From: Rehmannia glutinosa
Lineage: Eukaryota > Streptophyta > Magnoliopsida > Lamiales > Orobanchaceae
Length of the DNA: 64,000 bases
Assembly (NCBI GenBank): GCA_016081115.2
Contig: JABTTQ020000072.1
Coordinates: 124,001 to 188,000, forward strand
Direction: 5' to 3'
Shown piece by piece: positions 1 to 9,124 of the stretch (position 1 is its first letter; each line of letters opens with the position of its first letter). The notes under the pieces were generated by a model. It was given only the letters and a program-made list of their open reading frames with translations. It was not told the DNA's origin and made no database searches. A program made the translations under genes and the position numbers.

Positions 1-763
1 TCGTATTGCATGTTTCAAATAGCTTGAGATGATCTATCACTTGGTTTTTATTAACAATATTCATGTATTTTGTTAATAGCAATCATGGGGTGAGTACTCT
101 GCCGAAGAAATCGATGAAGTGCGTAATGAGTGGGCATAATGCTTGCTAGGATTATGTTTTGGTCAGTATTGTCTCTAGTATTGTTGAATACTTAAAATTG
201 TTAGATGGATTTATTTCGAGTTTTTTATTATGTATGTCTTTAAAATTTGAATTTTTTCCTGCTTTTGAGTTGTAATTTTTTAATTCTATTATGCCGGTGA
301 TTAGAAGGTATAGTTAATGTTAGTTGTACGTTTTGTACTCCTGGATGATTCAGCTCATTCAGTTTTTTAGCAAATTTGGAGTCTTTTGATGCCTTCTTTA
401 AAATATTGGGAAACTGGATATTATTAGACCCTTTTGAAATTGGAATATTTATATGTGTATTGTATATATTGATCATGTGCTTATTCGGACTTGATGTTGA
501 TATATTGACCCTTTTCGAAGTTGTGTAGTTTAGTATGCGTTGTTTGGACTTGTTGATACTAGTGTTATCCTTTTGGAAATTATTTTGTTGTAGATTGGAT
601 GAATTAGCATTAATGATATGTTGTTTCTTGCTTTGATGTTTGATGGTGGATGGTTGTTACTTGCTTTGATGGTGGGATGGTTGTTTATTGCTTTGTGAGG
701 GAGATGATTGTTGATGCAAAACCATTTTAATAAAATGGCAATTTGTTTTAAAACTAAAAACGA
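1..763. other. AT-rich stretch with possible CACTA transposase tail
   Basis: No convincing gene is seen. Around 80-137 the plus strand reads SWGEYSAEEIDEVRNEWA and then a stop. This is weakly reminiscent of the C-terminal tail of plant CACTA transposase-region proteins, and a GT-AG style acceptor (ttaatag) lies just before it. The rest is AT-rich, with a short imperfect repeat (ttgctttgatggtgg) at 650-700. Because a CACTA right end lies at 9124, this stretch is plausibly the interior of that transposon. The assignment is an inference with low confidence. Confidence 0.25.
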
Positions 764-988
764 CTTTGTTTAGAATATTCGACATCGGTTTTAAATCGAC
801 ATTAAAACATATAAACATGCATTTTTAAATGTGAATGACATTGATTTATGGCCGATTTCTAAAAGGTTTAACACATCGGTTTCTAACCGATTTTGTTCCT
901 AACAAAATTGATGTTCAACCCAAAACTATAACATCACTTTTGTTAGAAACAAAATCGGTTAAAAACTTATGTGTTAAGCTCTTATAAC
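764..988. repeat. CACTA subterminal repeats, left of the LTR insertion
   Basis: Repeated short motifs of the type acatcggtt / aaccgat occur in both orientations, and there is a long imperfect inverted repeat with arms at 869-907 and 937-976. The same kind of motif (gacatcggctaaaacccgatgtc) appears again beside the CACTA terminus at 9124. Clustered short direct and inverted repeats next to the termini are typical of CACTA elements. The retroelement at 989 begins directly after this block, so the transposon end was apparently split by the insertion. Confidence 0.5.
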
Positions 989-1289
989 TGTTTGATACAT
1001 GTTTTTATCTTAATTTTGATGATTTGATTTTGTCACCAAAACAATGTTTTTGTAAAGGTTGTCCAAATACTCCTAAATGATTTAAAATGGTTTTAATATT
1101 TTTAGGAGTATTTCCTCAAGTTATTTTTTACAACACTTTTTATGATTTTATGTCAATGAGTTTTTACTCCTAAAACAAGATTTCTAAATGTTGTCTAAAT
1201 ACTCCCGATTGGTTTAAAATGTTCTTACTAAATTTTCAGAGTAGTTCTTGAGTTTTATTTTCAACAAAAATTGGACAACATTTGCGTCT

Positions 1290-1562
1290 CATGGTCGACG
1301 GCCGCCTCTATAGGGCAATCCGCATCGAAGATGATTTTTGAAAAGAAAATGAGACGGAAGGAAAACCAGGCAGGTCGACCGGCCGCCGGCGCCGACTGGG
1401 CGTCGACGCCGACCGCCTGGGCGTCGGCCCCGTTGGGTCGAGTCGGCCGCACCGCAAGTTGGCGTTGAAACAGAACTTCAAACTTGCTTTTTTGAGTTAG
1501 GGGACCGGTTGAGACAGTGGGTCGACCGGTCGAAGTCTATATCGACCGGTCAAGTCTATGTC
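1290..1562 (+). other. GC-rich palindrome block in U3
   Basis: An abrupt GC-rich island lies in an AT-rich LTR. It is built from variants of GTCGACCGGCCGCC and GGTCGACCGGTCGA, many of them self-complementary. Equivalent blocks occur in the right LTR (7760-8000), in both LTRs of the copia element (30515-30795 and 37640-37920), and inside this element at 4590-4632. Clustered palindromic motifs have been described in Sirevirus LTRs. The block differs much more between paired LTRs than the sequence around it. Confidence 0.7.
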
Positions 1563-1784
1563 GATCGGTCGCCCTGTTGTAATTTCCAAAGTGTTCTTCA
1601 ATTCTCTTATTTCGTGCGACCGTCGCCTGCACGGCATCGACAAAGAAAAATATGACCGTTTGACAGCAGACACATTTCCTTAAATTGTGGGATTGATTTC
1701 TAACAGCTATATTCTTGATTTTAATTGTATTTTTCTGTAGATTTTCAATCCCCAAGAGGAGCCTATGCTTGATCAATCATCTCC

Positions 1785-1793
1785 TATAAATAG
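1785..1793 (+). promoter_or_regulatory. LTR TATA box
   Basis: TATAAATAG lies between the GC-rich block and the hairpin array. It is conserved in the right LTR at 8213-8221, and on the minus strand in the copia LTRs (30345-30353 and 37480-37488). RNA is expected to start about 30 bp downstream, which places the hairpins in the transcribed leader. Confidence 0.75.
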
Positions 1794-2028
1794 AGGAAGT
1801 TTTGGAGCAACCAAAACAACAATTGAGACACAACACAACAAGATACACTTCAAGCAAATACTTGGTCTTTCATTGTTATTATTCTTGTTGTAAATTTGCC
1901 TAGCTTATCACTTTCACATCCTTGAGGTCTAGGCTATTCTTGATTACACTTTGCACTCAAATTGTATTATTCATTATTGAGTTGTAATCTTGATTTTGGT
2001 TATCATTCAACACAAGATATCCTTGTGA

Positions 2029-2239
2029 GTGTTCTTGTGGTAAGAGCACACTTGGATGATCTAGGTGATAGGTGCAAGAAGATTGTGGTGATCTTCTTAT
2101 TGAGGTGTTGAAGAATTTGGTATTCTTCAAGGTTGAAGATTGTGGTAATCTTCACAAGGTGCCGTTGGAGATTGTGGTAATCTTCAAGAAGAGATTGTGG
2201 TAATCTCAAAGGTGGTGTTGAAAAAGAGTGTGGTGCTCT
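2029..2239 (+). other. Array of seven hairpins, most with GTGGT loops
   Basis: Seven consecutive short inverted repeats are visible: 2029-2049 (8-bp stem, one wobble), 2076-2098 (8-9 bp), 2108-2130 (9 bp, loop TTGGT), 2134-2154 (8 bp), 2169-2183 (5 bp), 2191-2207 (6 bp) and 2225-2239 (4 bp here, 6 bp in the right LTR). Except for the third, the loop is GTGGT or contains it, while the stems vary. The array lies downstream of the TATA box and upstream of the primer site, so it would be part of the 5' leader RNA. Confidence 0.75.
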
Positions 2240-2503
2240 CCATGGTGTTGTAAGTTGAATTTGTATTAATTTTGGTAATTAATAAAATTCTTTTTCTTTT
2301 TGAAATCCATCCCGGATATACTGGGGTGGTAGAGGATTAGGCCCTAGGTGGGTTGAACCTCTTTAAATCGACGTGTGTTGTTTACATTCCGCACCTTTAT
2401 TATTGTGTTTGAGCATTCGGTTATAAAAGGAGGGCAAAATCGAAAAGATGGACATAATCTATTCACCCCCCTCTAGATTATCGTAGCCGCTTGGACTTAC
2501 AAG

Positions 2504-2516
2504 TGGTATCAAAGCC
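2504..2516 (+). promoter_or_regulatory. Primer binding site, initiator Met tRNA
   Basis: TGGTATCAAAGCC lies two bases after the LTR end and is complementary to the 3' end of plant initiator methionine tRNA, apart from one change from the usual TGGTATCAGAGC. It would prime minus-strand DNA synthesis. Confidence 0.85.
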
Positions 2517-2565
2517 AAACTCTTTGGCAAGCTCGTTTCACATCGCGAGTGAAGAGAAACGATCG

Positions 2566-3864
2566 TCGGCTACAAACGAAGCTCATCTATCTGGCACCTC
2601 CACCACCAAGCCACCACTATTTGATTCCAAAAATTTTAATTTTTGGAAAGAAAGAATGGAATGCTATCTACAAGGTTGCGGGTTCGACATTTGGAACACC
2701 GTCATTAATGGAGAATCCATTCCGATGAAAGATACACCACACACCTCAAAAGGCTTCAAAAAGCTCAATGATGAAGAGAAGAAAATCATCTCCTTAAACG
2801 GTAAAGCTCTCAATATTTTGTATTGTTCATTTACTAATTTAGAATATGAACATATTGTAGGAATAAAGTCGGCACATGAAGTATGGCAAAAATTAGAAGC
2901 CATCTATGGAGTATTTGCAAATAAAATGAGTCAAACAAAAGCATCTACTTCTCAAAGGGATACAAGTTCAAATCTAAGGAACAAGCCTCTTACAACTTCC
3001 AATTACGAAGAAGTTGAATATTGTTTTATGGGTATCGAAGAAGAAAACAAGGTATGTCTTAAACCCTCTACTTCTTATGACATTGTTATTCAAAATGATT
3101 ATAGTGATTTGCAAAATGATTATGATGAACTTCAAAATGAATTCCAAAGCTTACTTGTTAAATACAAAAATTTGAAAAAGGAATTCAATGTTTTGAAAAA
3201 TGATAAGGATAGTTTATTTACTTCCTATGAATCACTATCATGTGCTCACACCACCACACTTGACAAGGTTAGAAACCTTGAAAAAGAAAATAGTACTCTC
3301 GTTGAGGATATTAATTGCATGAAAAAGGATTTATCTAAATCCGACTTGAGTACCGATGAAATTGTTGATTGTTGTGATAATTTGAAACTAGAACTTAATC
3401 ATAAGCTTAATGTTGTCAATCATATGAATAAGAATCAAATCTCTAAGCATGTTGGTCATTATGCTCCTAGAATTATTACATGCTTCTATTGCGGTAAAAA
3501 GGGTCATACGGCTAATACTTGTCGGGTTAGAAATAGCTCTAATCATTATTGGAGACCTAAAAGTCTCAAAGCTAATCCTAAAGGACCCAAACACTTGAGG
3601 GTACCACAAAATAATGTTTTATTAGGTACCCGGCGAAACAATGATCGAAGAAAATTCATACCGCCAAGAAGACATCAAATGACCGTTTCATTTGATCAAA
3701 GAAGGAGAAACTATTTTCGACAAAGCCAATTTTCAAGAAGAGGATATAATCAAAATTGGGAAGAACATAATCCTTGGAAATGGCAAAGACATCATCAACA
3801 AGATGATTCTCAAAGAAGAAGAGACCATCAACAACGGAAGGTAACAAACCTTGAAATGGAGTAA
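2566..3864 (+). pseudogene. gag-like protein with one CCHC zinc knuckle, start codon lost
   Basis: The open frame encodes a copia-type nucleocapsid/capsid-like protein. The N-terminal part (PPLFDSKNFNFWKERMECYL) is the DUF4219/UBN2-like gag start. A coiled-coil-rich middle follows (LQNDYDELQNEFQSLL), then one CCHC knuckle CFYCGKKGHTANTC near 3481-3525, and an Arg/Gln-rich basic tail. Compared with gag of the element at 36825, most of the central capsid part and the first knuckle are missing, although the frame stays open. By alignment the normal ATG position is TCG at 2566-2568. The same change is present in the partial copy after the right LTR. The first in-frame ATG is 2656. If translated, the protein would bind element RNA. 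Confidence 0.75.
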
Positions 3865-4818
3865 TCAAAGAAGTCATCATCAACAAGGTGACTTCTCAAT
3901 GGGAAGATATCATCAACAATGGAAAAGACACAACCCATGGAAACGGCGTAATTGGTAAATCGTATCTCCCATTTATATATGCATTTTATTCTATGCATGT
4001 TTTTAATTGTGTCTTAATTGCAAAATGAGTCTTCAAGTATTTATTTTTAATGTAGGTCTTTTATATATTTGTGAGTTTCAAAATTTTTAAAACAATACCT
4101 TGCATGATTTTCTAAAACTCTTATGCATTTAATTAGACTTATGTGGCTTATTATCTCTTATGAAATCTTATAGCATAAGCTCTTTTTGATATCTCCTATT
4201 ACTTGCATACACTTGTATTTTTGTGCAAACTTTGTCTAAGAATTGTGTAGGATATGTATCTCATATTCATTGGCCATTTCGTCATCAAGTTTCTTAAACT
4301 ATCAAGGCACGTTCACTCGTATTTTTCTTAGAACTCGATATTATGCTTATGCACATATCTTTCAAGATATTTCATTTTAACCCCTTAAGTGCCCCTAAAT
4401 GATTTTGCAAATATTCTCTTAAAAGGGCACTACTTGATAAGTCTCGATTTTCTCGAATATATGTTTTCCGAAAACCCGTATATGTTGGACTTGATCCAAA
4501 ATTATCTTTTGCAAAGTTTTAAAACTTTTGGGGTGAAAAATCGAATTTTGAAAAATTTGGGAAAGAAAAATTGACCTTTGGGGCCAAGGCAGGGGCGGCC
4601 GGCCGCCGCACGCGTCGACCGGCCGCACCCTACCTCGCCGTCGCCCAAAGGCAAAATCAACGATTAAAACGTTCTGTTCTTCATTTTTGAAACAGACTCT
4701 CAAAACCCTCAAACCCTTTATGCAAAAATCATCCCCTTTCTTCTACAATCTTCAATTTTTCATCAATCCTTGTAATCGTTCTTGCTAATTCACTTCTTTT
4801 TGCAAGAACTTCACATAT
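3865..4818 (+). other. Non-coding interior with a GC-rich palindrome block
   Basis: AT-rich DNA without a coding frame. At 4590-4632 there is an isolated GC-rich block of the GCGTCGACCGGCCGC type, matching the LTR palindromes but outside the LTR. It lies about 190 bp before the ATG of the second frame and may mark a second regulatory region (inference). Confidence 0.5.
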
Positions 4819-6268
4819 ATGGCACCTCCAAGAAATTCTATCGAACGAAATCCTCAAAAGAGGAGAAGGAGGCAAAGGGGAGAATCTTCTTCCAATCCCC
4901 AACAAGATGATATTCTACAAGGAGACTATCAAAATCGGCTTACGGAAGAGGAGATTGTCGTATTAAGAGGGTTTCAAAATCGAGCATTCATTGGGACTCT
5001 AGTAAGTTATCACTCCTCTACGAGCCTCCCTCTAGAGCTAATAGATTTCGTTTTTAAATAAACTTGGAGGAACATTATGAGAATATTGGATTGAATGATA
5101 AGAAAATTGCGTGCACTCGTATGGTTCGATTTCAAGCATTTCATGATGAATTTTCGGATATTAGAGCTTATTTTGAAATTCAAGGATGGGTTTCACTTTG
5201 GGATAATCCATGTTTGCATTATGATGACGAGCTTATAAAACTTTTTATGCAAATATGTGGATTGTTGATGCTACGGTAGATAATCCATTGGAACTTCACA
5301 CATTTGTTAACGGTAGGCATTTTTCATGGACATTGGCCGATATTTGCAATCATTTTAATGTGCCAAATGATGGAGTAGTCAATGTGGATTGCGCTCATTG
5401 GGATGATAACATTTTCGGTGTTTCACTAGATGATGTGAAAACCTTTTTAGAGTGTATCCTGAAGTGACATACTCGGCAATGCCGCCTAACTATCGATTAT
5501 ATCTATCATTTGCTCCTATTGTGTTTGTGGAAAGGAAATAAAACTTCCGAGTAATCTCGAACTCTTTCTCACCTATAAGATTGTTCGAGGAGAAAGAGTA
5601 AATTATGGGGCAATTTTTGTATATTGCTTGTTGGAATCTAGAAAGCTTACCAAGAAAAAATATACCTTGGGTAATTTGATTTGCCGACTCTTATACTTAT
5701 CGGGATACCCGGAAAATGAAATGAATACCAAAATTCGTCACAATGATTTTGATAATGCCAACATTCTACAAATGGTAAGAATGCGATGACATTTACCACG
5801 GGTTCCTACCAAAGCCGCTAGGGGACGTGTTCGACATCAACAACAACCTCGGGATGATTTCTTTAATGACAATGAGGTTGAAAATATTGGAAGAGGTGAG
5901 TTTGACGAACAAGGAGATGATGAAGAAGAGAATGTGGGGAATGAAGAGGAAAATGAAGAAGAGAATGTGGGAAATGAACAAGAAATTAGGGAGGAAGGAG
6001 ATGAAGACGAGTCGGATGTTGAAGATCTAAATCTCAAAAGAGAATGGCCAAAGTGGAAAGAGAAACATTTAGAGATGTGGCCTCTCTTAGAAAAGAGCTC
6101 CGGGTTGTGAAAAAGGAAAATTCTAGTTTGAAAAAGTCAATTGGCAAATTGAAGAAATTCATCAAAGATCTTATTCCCGAACTTGCTTCTCCTCGAATGA
6201 GGAATGATGATCCTTTACTTTCTAGCATTTTCATTCATGTTGCTTTGCATTTTGATGAACTTTTGTAA
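4819..6268 (+). pseudogene. Second ORF, plant transposon protein-like, broken
   Basis: The frame opens with MAPPRNSIERNPQKRRRRQR at 4819, a basic low-complexity start. It continues through several frames separated by single-base shifts and stops (near 5061, 5255 and 5465). The middle reads FEIQGWVSLWDN, VNGRHFSWTLADICNHFNVP and GNLICRLLYLSGYP, the pattern of the putative plant transposon protein domain carried by many non-autonomous plant retroelements. It is followed by an acidic Glu/Asp-rich stretch (5880-6015) and a Lys-rich coiled coil (6044-6190). It is not gag or pol. Its job is unknown. Domain identity is from pattern memory and moderately sure. Confidence 0.6.
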
Positions 6269-7456
6269 AACTCTTTTGTACTAATGATATTTGCTTGTTT
6301 TCTTAAAAGGGTTAAAATTGCAAGTTGATAATGACTTGTGAATGATCATGATATTGGTGGAGTATTTGATGGTAAAAATACTCTAATTTAGCATATTGTT
6401 TGATAATTGGTATGAAGTACTTGATGGTAAAAGTGCTTCTTTTAATGCTTTGATAATTATGCTTAGTAGGATATGTTGGGATTTTTGATATATCATACAT
6501 GTATTGTTTAAGGCATGACTTGTATTACTTGATGGATGCTCTAATTTTTGGCATTTGTAATGCCTTGATCCTTCTTAGCTTGTCTCAATTGGGTTGAACC
6601 CTTGAGAATCTCTTTGTTGAGCCTCTTATTTGATGAACAAATGTTGCATATGTTGCATTTGATCTTATTGAGCTTTGGAATGAGGTTGATTGATGATGTT
6701 ATGAAAATTTTTGGCTTGAAACTTTTACAAGGACTATATACAACCTCTTTTATTTTTCACGCACACAAGGTGTTCGATGAAATGTCGCAATGAAACTTTC
6801 AACTTCTACATGATTCTCTTGCTTCCTAATGTCTTAAAATCTTTTTGAAATCATGTTTTTAGCTAACTAATGAGCTTATGGATCTCTTATGTTACAATTC
6901 TCCCATTTTCCTTGGACTTTATGTATAAATTGCTCGATGGTTGATAAACCGTCTCGTTTGCGCACTTTGATATATTTGTATGATGTTTTTATCATCCTAA
7001 CATTCTTTTTGATGATTCCAAAGGGGGAGAAACAGGATATTGGTTCATTAGCTCAAAGAAGCTGATAAAAGCTTGTCATAAAAGCTATAAGCTATGGCTC
7101 ATAAAAGCCATAAGTTGTGATTCGTTTTTAGTCCAATTGTTGCTTGATGGACTTATACAATTGTTTAATGATGTTTTGTGACAGGGGGAGCTTATAAGCT
7201 CTTGAACAAATTGTAAAAGCTAAAGCTTTTAGCTTATGGAAAATTGCTTTTTCATTATTCTTGATATGCTTGTTGATAGGGGGAGCTTGTGCTTATTATT
7301 GAAAATATTTACTCCCTACTTGGTTGCTTTAATATTTTTGGAAATTTTGGTTGCTTCCAAACGGTCAAATGTTTTTACCGGAAAATCATTTCTAAAATTG
7401 CTCTCTTAGTTTGTGTAAAAATTGTTTTGGTTTGTAATCATCAAAAAGGGGGAGAT
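6269..7456 (+). other. 3' non-coding interior with four polypurine-tract copies
   Basis: No gene is seen. Four G-rich purine tracts occur in sense orientation: AAAGGGGGAGAAAC near 7019, ACAGGGGGAG at 7191, ATAGGGGGAG near 7277, and the true tract AAAAAGGGGGAGAT (7443-7456) abutting the right LTR. The copia element at 29743-38101 has four equivalent tracts on its minus strand. Repeated purine tracts before the 3' LTR are a known Sirevirus hallmark. Between them the text is AT-rich with repeated aagctnataagct motifs. Confidence 0.65.
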
Positions 7457-8929
7457 TGTTTGATACATGTTTTTATCTTAATTTTGATGATTTGATTTTG
7501 TCACCAAAACAATGTTTTTGTAAAGGTTGTCCAAATACTCCTAAATGATTTAAAATGGTTTTAATATTTTCCGGAGTATTTCCTCAAGTTTATTTTTGAC
7601 AACACTTTTTATGATTTTATGTCAATGAGTTTTTACTCCTAAAACAAGATTTCTAAATGTTGTCTAAATACTCCCGATTGGTTTAAAATGTTCTTACTAA
7701 ATTTTCGGAGTATTTCTTGAGTTTTATTTTCAACAAAAATTGGACAACATTTTGTCTCATGGTCGACCAGCCGCCCCATAGGCAACCCGTACCGAAGATG
7801 ATTTTTGAAAAGAAAATGAGACGGAAGGAAAACCAGCAGTCGGTCGGCCGCTTCGGCGTCGACCGTCCCGGTCGGCCGGCCGCCTGTGGGTCGACCGCAC
7901 TGCAAGTTGGCGTTGAAACAGAACTTCAAACCTTGCTTTTTTGAGTTAGGGGGACCGGTTGAGGCAGGGTCGACCGGTCGAAGCCTATGTCGACCGGCCG
8001 CCTGTTGTAGTTTCCAAAGTGTTCTTCAATTCTCTTATTTCGTGCGACCCGCCTGTGCATAATGACAAAGAAAAATATTACCGTTTGACAAACAGACACA
8101 TTTCCTTAAATTGTGGAATTGATTTCTAACAGCTATATTCTTGATTTTAATTGTATTTTTCTATAGATTTTCAATCCCCAAGAGAGGAGCCTATGCTTGA
8201 TCAATCATCTCCTATAAATAGAGGAAGTTTTGGAGCAACCAAAACAACAATTGAGACACAACACAACAAGATACACTTCAAGCAAATACTTGGTCTTTCA
8301 TTGTTATTATTCTTGTTGTAAATTTGCCTAGCTTATCACTTTCACATCCTTGAGGTCAAGGCTATTCTTGATTACACTTTGCACTCAAATTGTATTATTC
8401 ATTATTGAGTTGTAATCTTGATTTTTGGTTATCATTCAACACAAGATATCCTTGTGAGTGTTCTTGTGGTAAGAGCACACTTGAATGATCTAGGTGATAG
8501 GTGCAAGAAGATTGTGGTGATCTTCTTATTGAGGTGTTGAAGAATTTGGTATTCTTCAAGGTTGAAGATTGTGGTAATCTTCACAAGGTGCCGTTGGAAA
8601 TTGTGGTAATCTTCAAGAAGAGATTGTGGTAATCTCAAAGGTGGTGTTGAAGAAGAGTGTGGTGCTCTTCAAGGTGTTGTAAGTTGAATTTGTATTAATT
8701 TTGGTAATTAATAAAATTCTTTTTCTTTGAAATCCATCCCGGATATCTTTTGGGGTGGTAGAGGATTAGGCCCTAGGTGGGTTGAACCTCTTTAAATCGG
8801 CGTGTGTTGTTTACATTCCGCACCTTTATTATTGTGTTTGAGCATTCGGTTATAAAAGGAGGGCAAAATCGAAAAGATGGACATAATTTATTCACCCCCT
8901 CTAGATTATCGTAGCCGCTTGGACTTACA
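7457..8929 (+). repeat. 3' LTR of the non-autonomous element
   Basis: About 1473 bp, collinear with 989-2501. The TATA box is at 8213-8221 and the hairpin array at 8458-8670. The last hairpin here is better paired (GAAGAG/CTCTTC around TGTGGTG) than in the left LTR. Most differences between the two LTRs fall in the GC-rich block at 7760-8000. Confidence 0.9.
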
Positions 8930-9022
8930 AGTGGTATCAAAGCCAAACTCTTTGGCAAGCTCGTTTCACATCGCGAGTGAAGAGAAACGATCGTCGGCTA
9001 CAAACGAAGCGCATCTATCCGG
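8930..9022 (+). repeat. Extra primer site and gag start after the 3' LTR
   Basis: Directly after the right LTR the sequence continues with the primer site and gag beginning exactly as at 2502-2595, then diverges at about 9022. An intact insertion should pass straight into flanking DNA. This is therefore LTR-interior-LTR-truncated interior, the expected product of unequal recombination between two copies or of a tandem insertion followed by deletion. No 5-bp target duplication is found. Confidence 0.85.
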
Positions 9023-9124
9023 TGTTGAATAAGCATACATTTAACATCACCGATTACGACATCAGTCGATTTTCACATAGACATCGGCTAAAACCCGATG
9101 TCTATGACCATTTTTCTTGTAGTG
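9023..9124. mobile_element. CACTA transposon right terminus
   Basis: The block ends in TTTTTCTTGTAGTG at 9124, the inverted form of the canonical plant CACTA end CACTACAAGAAAAA. It is preceded by the palindromic motif gacatcggctaaaacccgatgtc. Together with 764-988 it appears to form one subterminal region split by the LTR element. The other end is not in the window. Confidence 0.75.

Larger units (their letters stand above)
989..2501 (+). repeat. 5' LTR of the non-autonomous element
   Basis: About 1513 bp, TG...CA ended, nearly identical over most of its length to 7457-8929. Parts in order: AT-rich start, GC-rich palindrome block (about 1290-1560), TATA box (1785-1793), hairpin array (2029-2239), and a C-rich end (ttcacccccctctag). 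The primer site follows two bases later. Confidence 0.9.
989..8929 (+). mobile_element. Non-autonomous Sirevirus-like LTR retrotransposon
   Basis: Two long direct repeats (989-2501 and 7457-8929) start with TGTTTGATACATG and end with GGACTTACA. They flank an internal region with an initiator-Met tRNA primer site, a gag-like frame with one CCHC knuckle, a second unrelated frame, and a polypurine tract just before the right LTR. No protease, integrase, RT or RNase H is visible in about 5 kb of interior. LTR ends, GC-rich U3 palindromes, R-U5 hairpins and a series of four purine tracts all resemble the coding element at 29743-38101. It is therefore likely a non-autonomous relative that uses the enzymes of such an element (inference). 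Sirevirus assignment rests on the gag type and the repeated purine tracts. Confidence 0.85.

Noticed and set aside
1261..1468. GC-rich overlapping frames in the LTR as genes, or as vector/adapter contamination because of GTCGAC and GGCCGC sites
   Set aside because: The block recurs, diverged, at the same place in four LTRs of two families, so it is part of the LTR. No vector sequence surrounds it.
5837..6037. Serine-rich minus-strand frame
   Set aside because: It is the shadow of the Glu/Asp-rich GAA/GAG stretch of the plus-strand second ORF.
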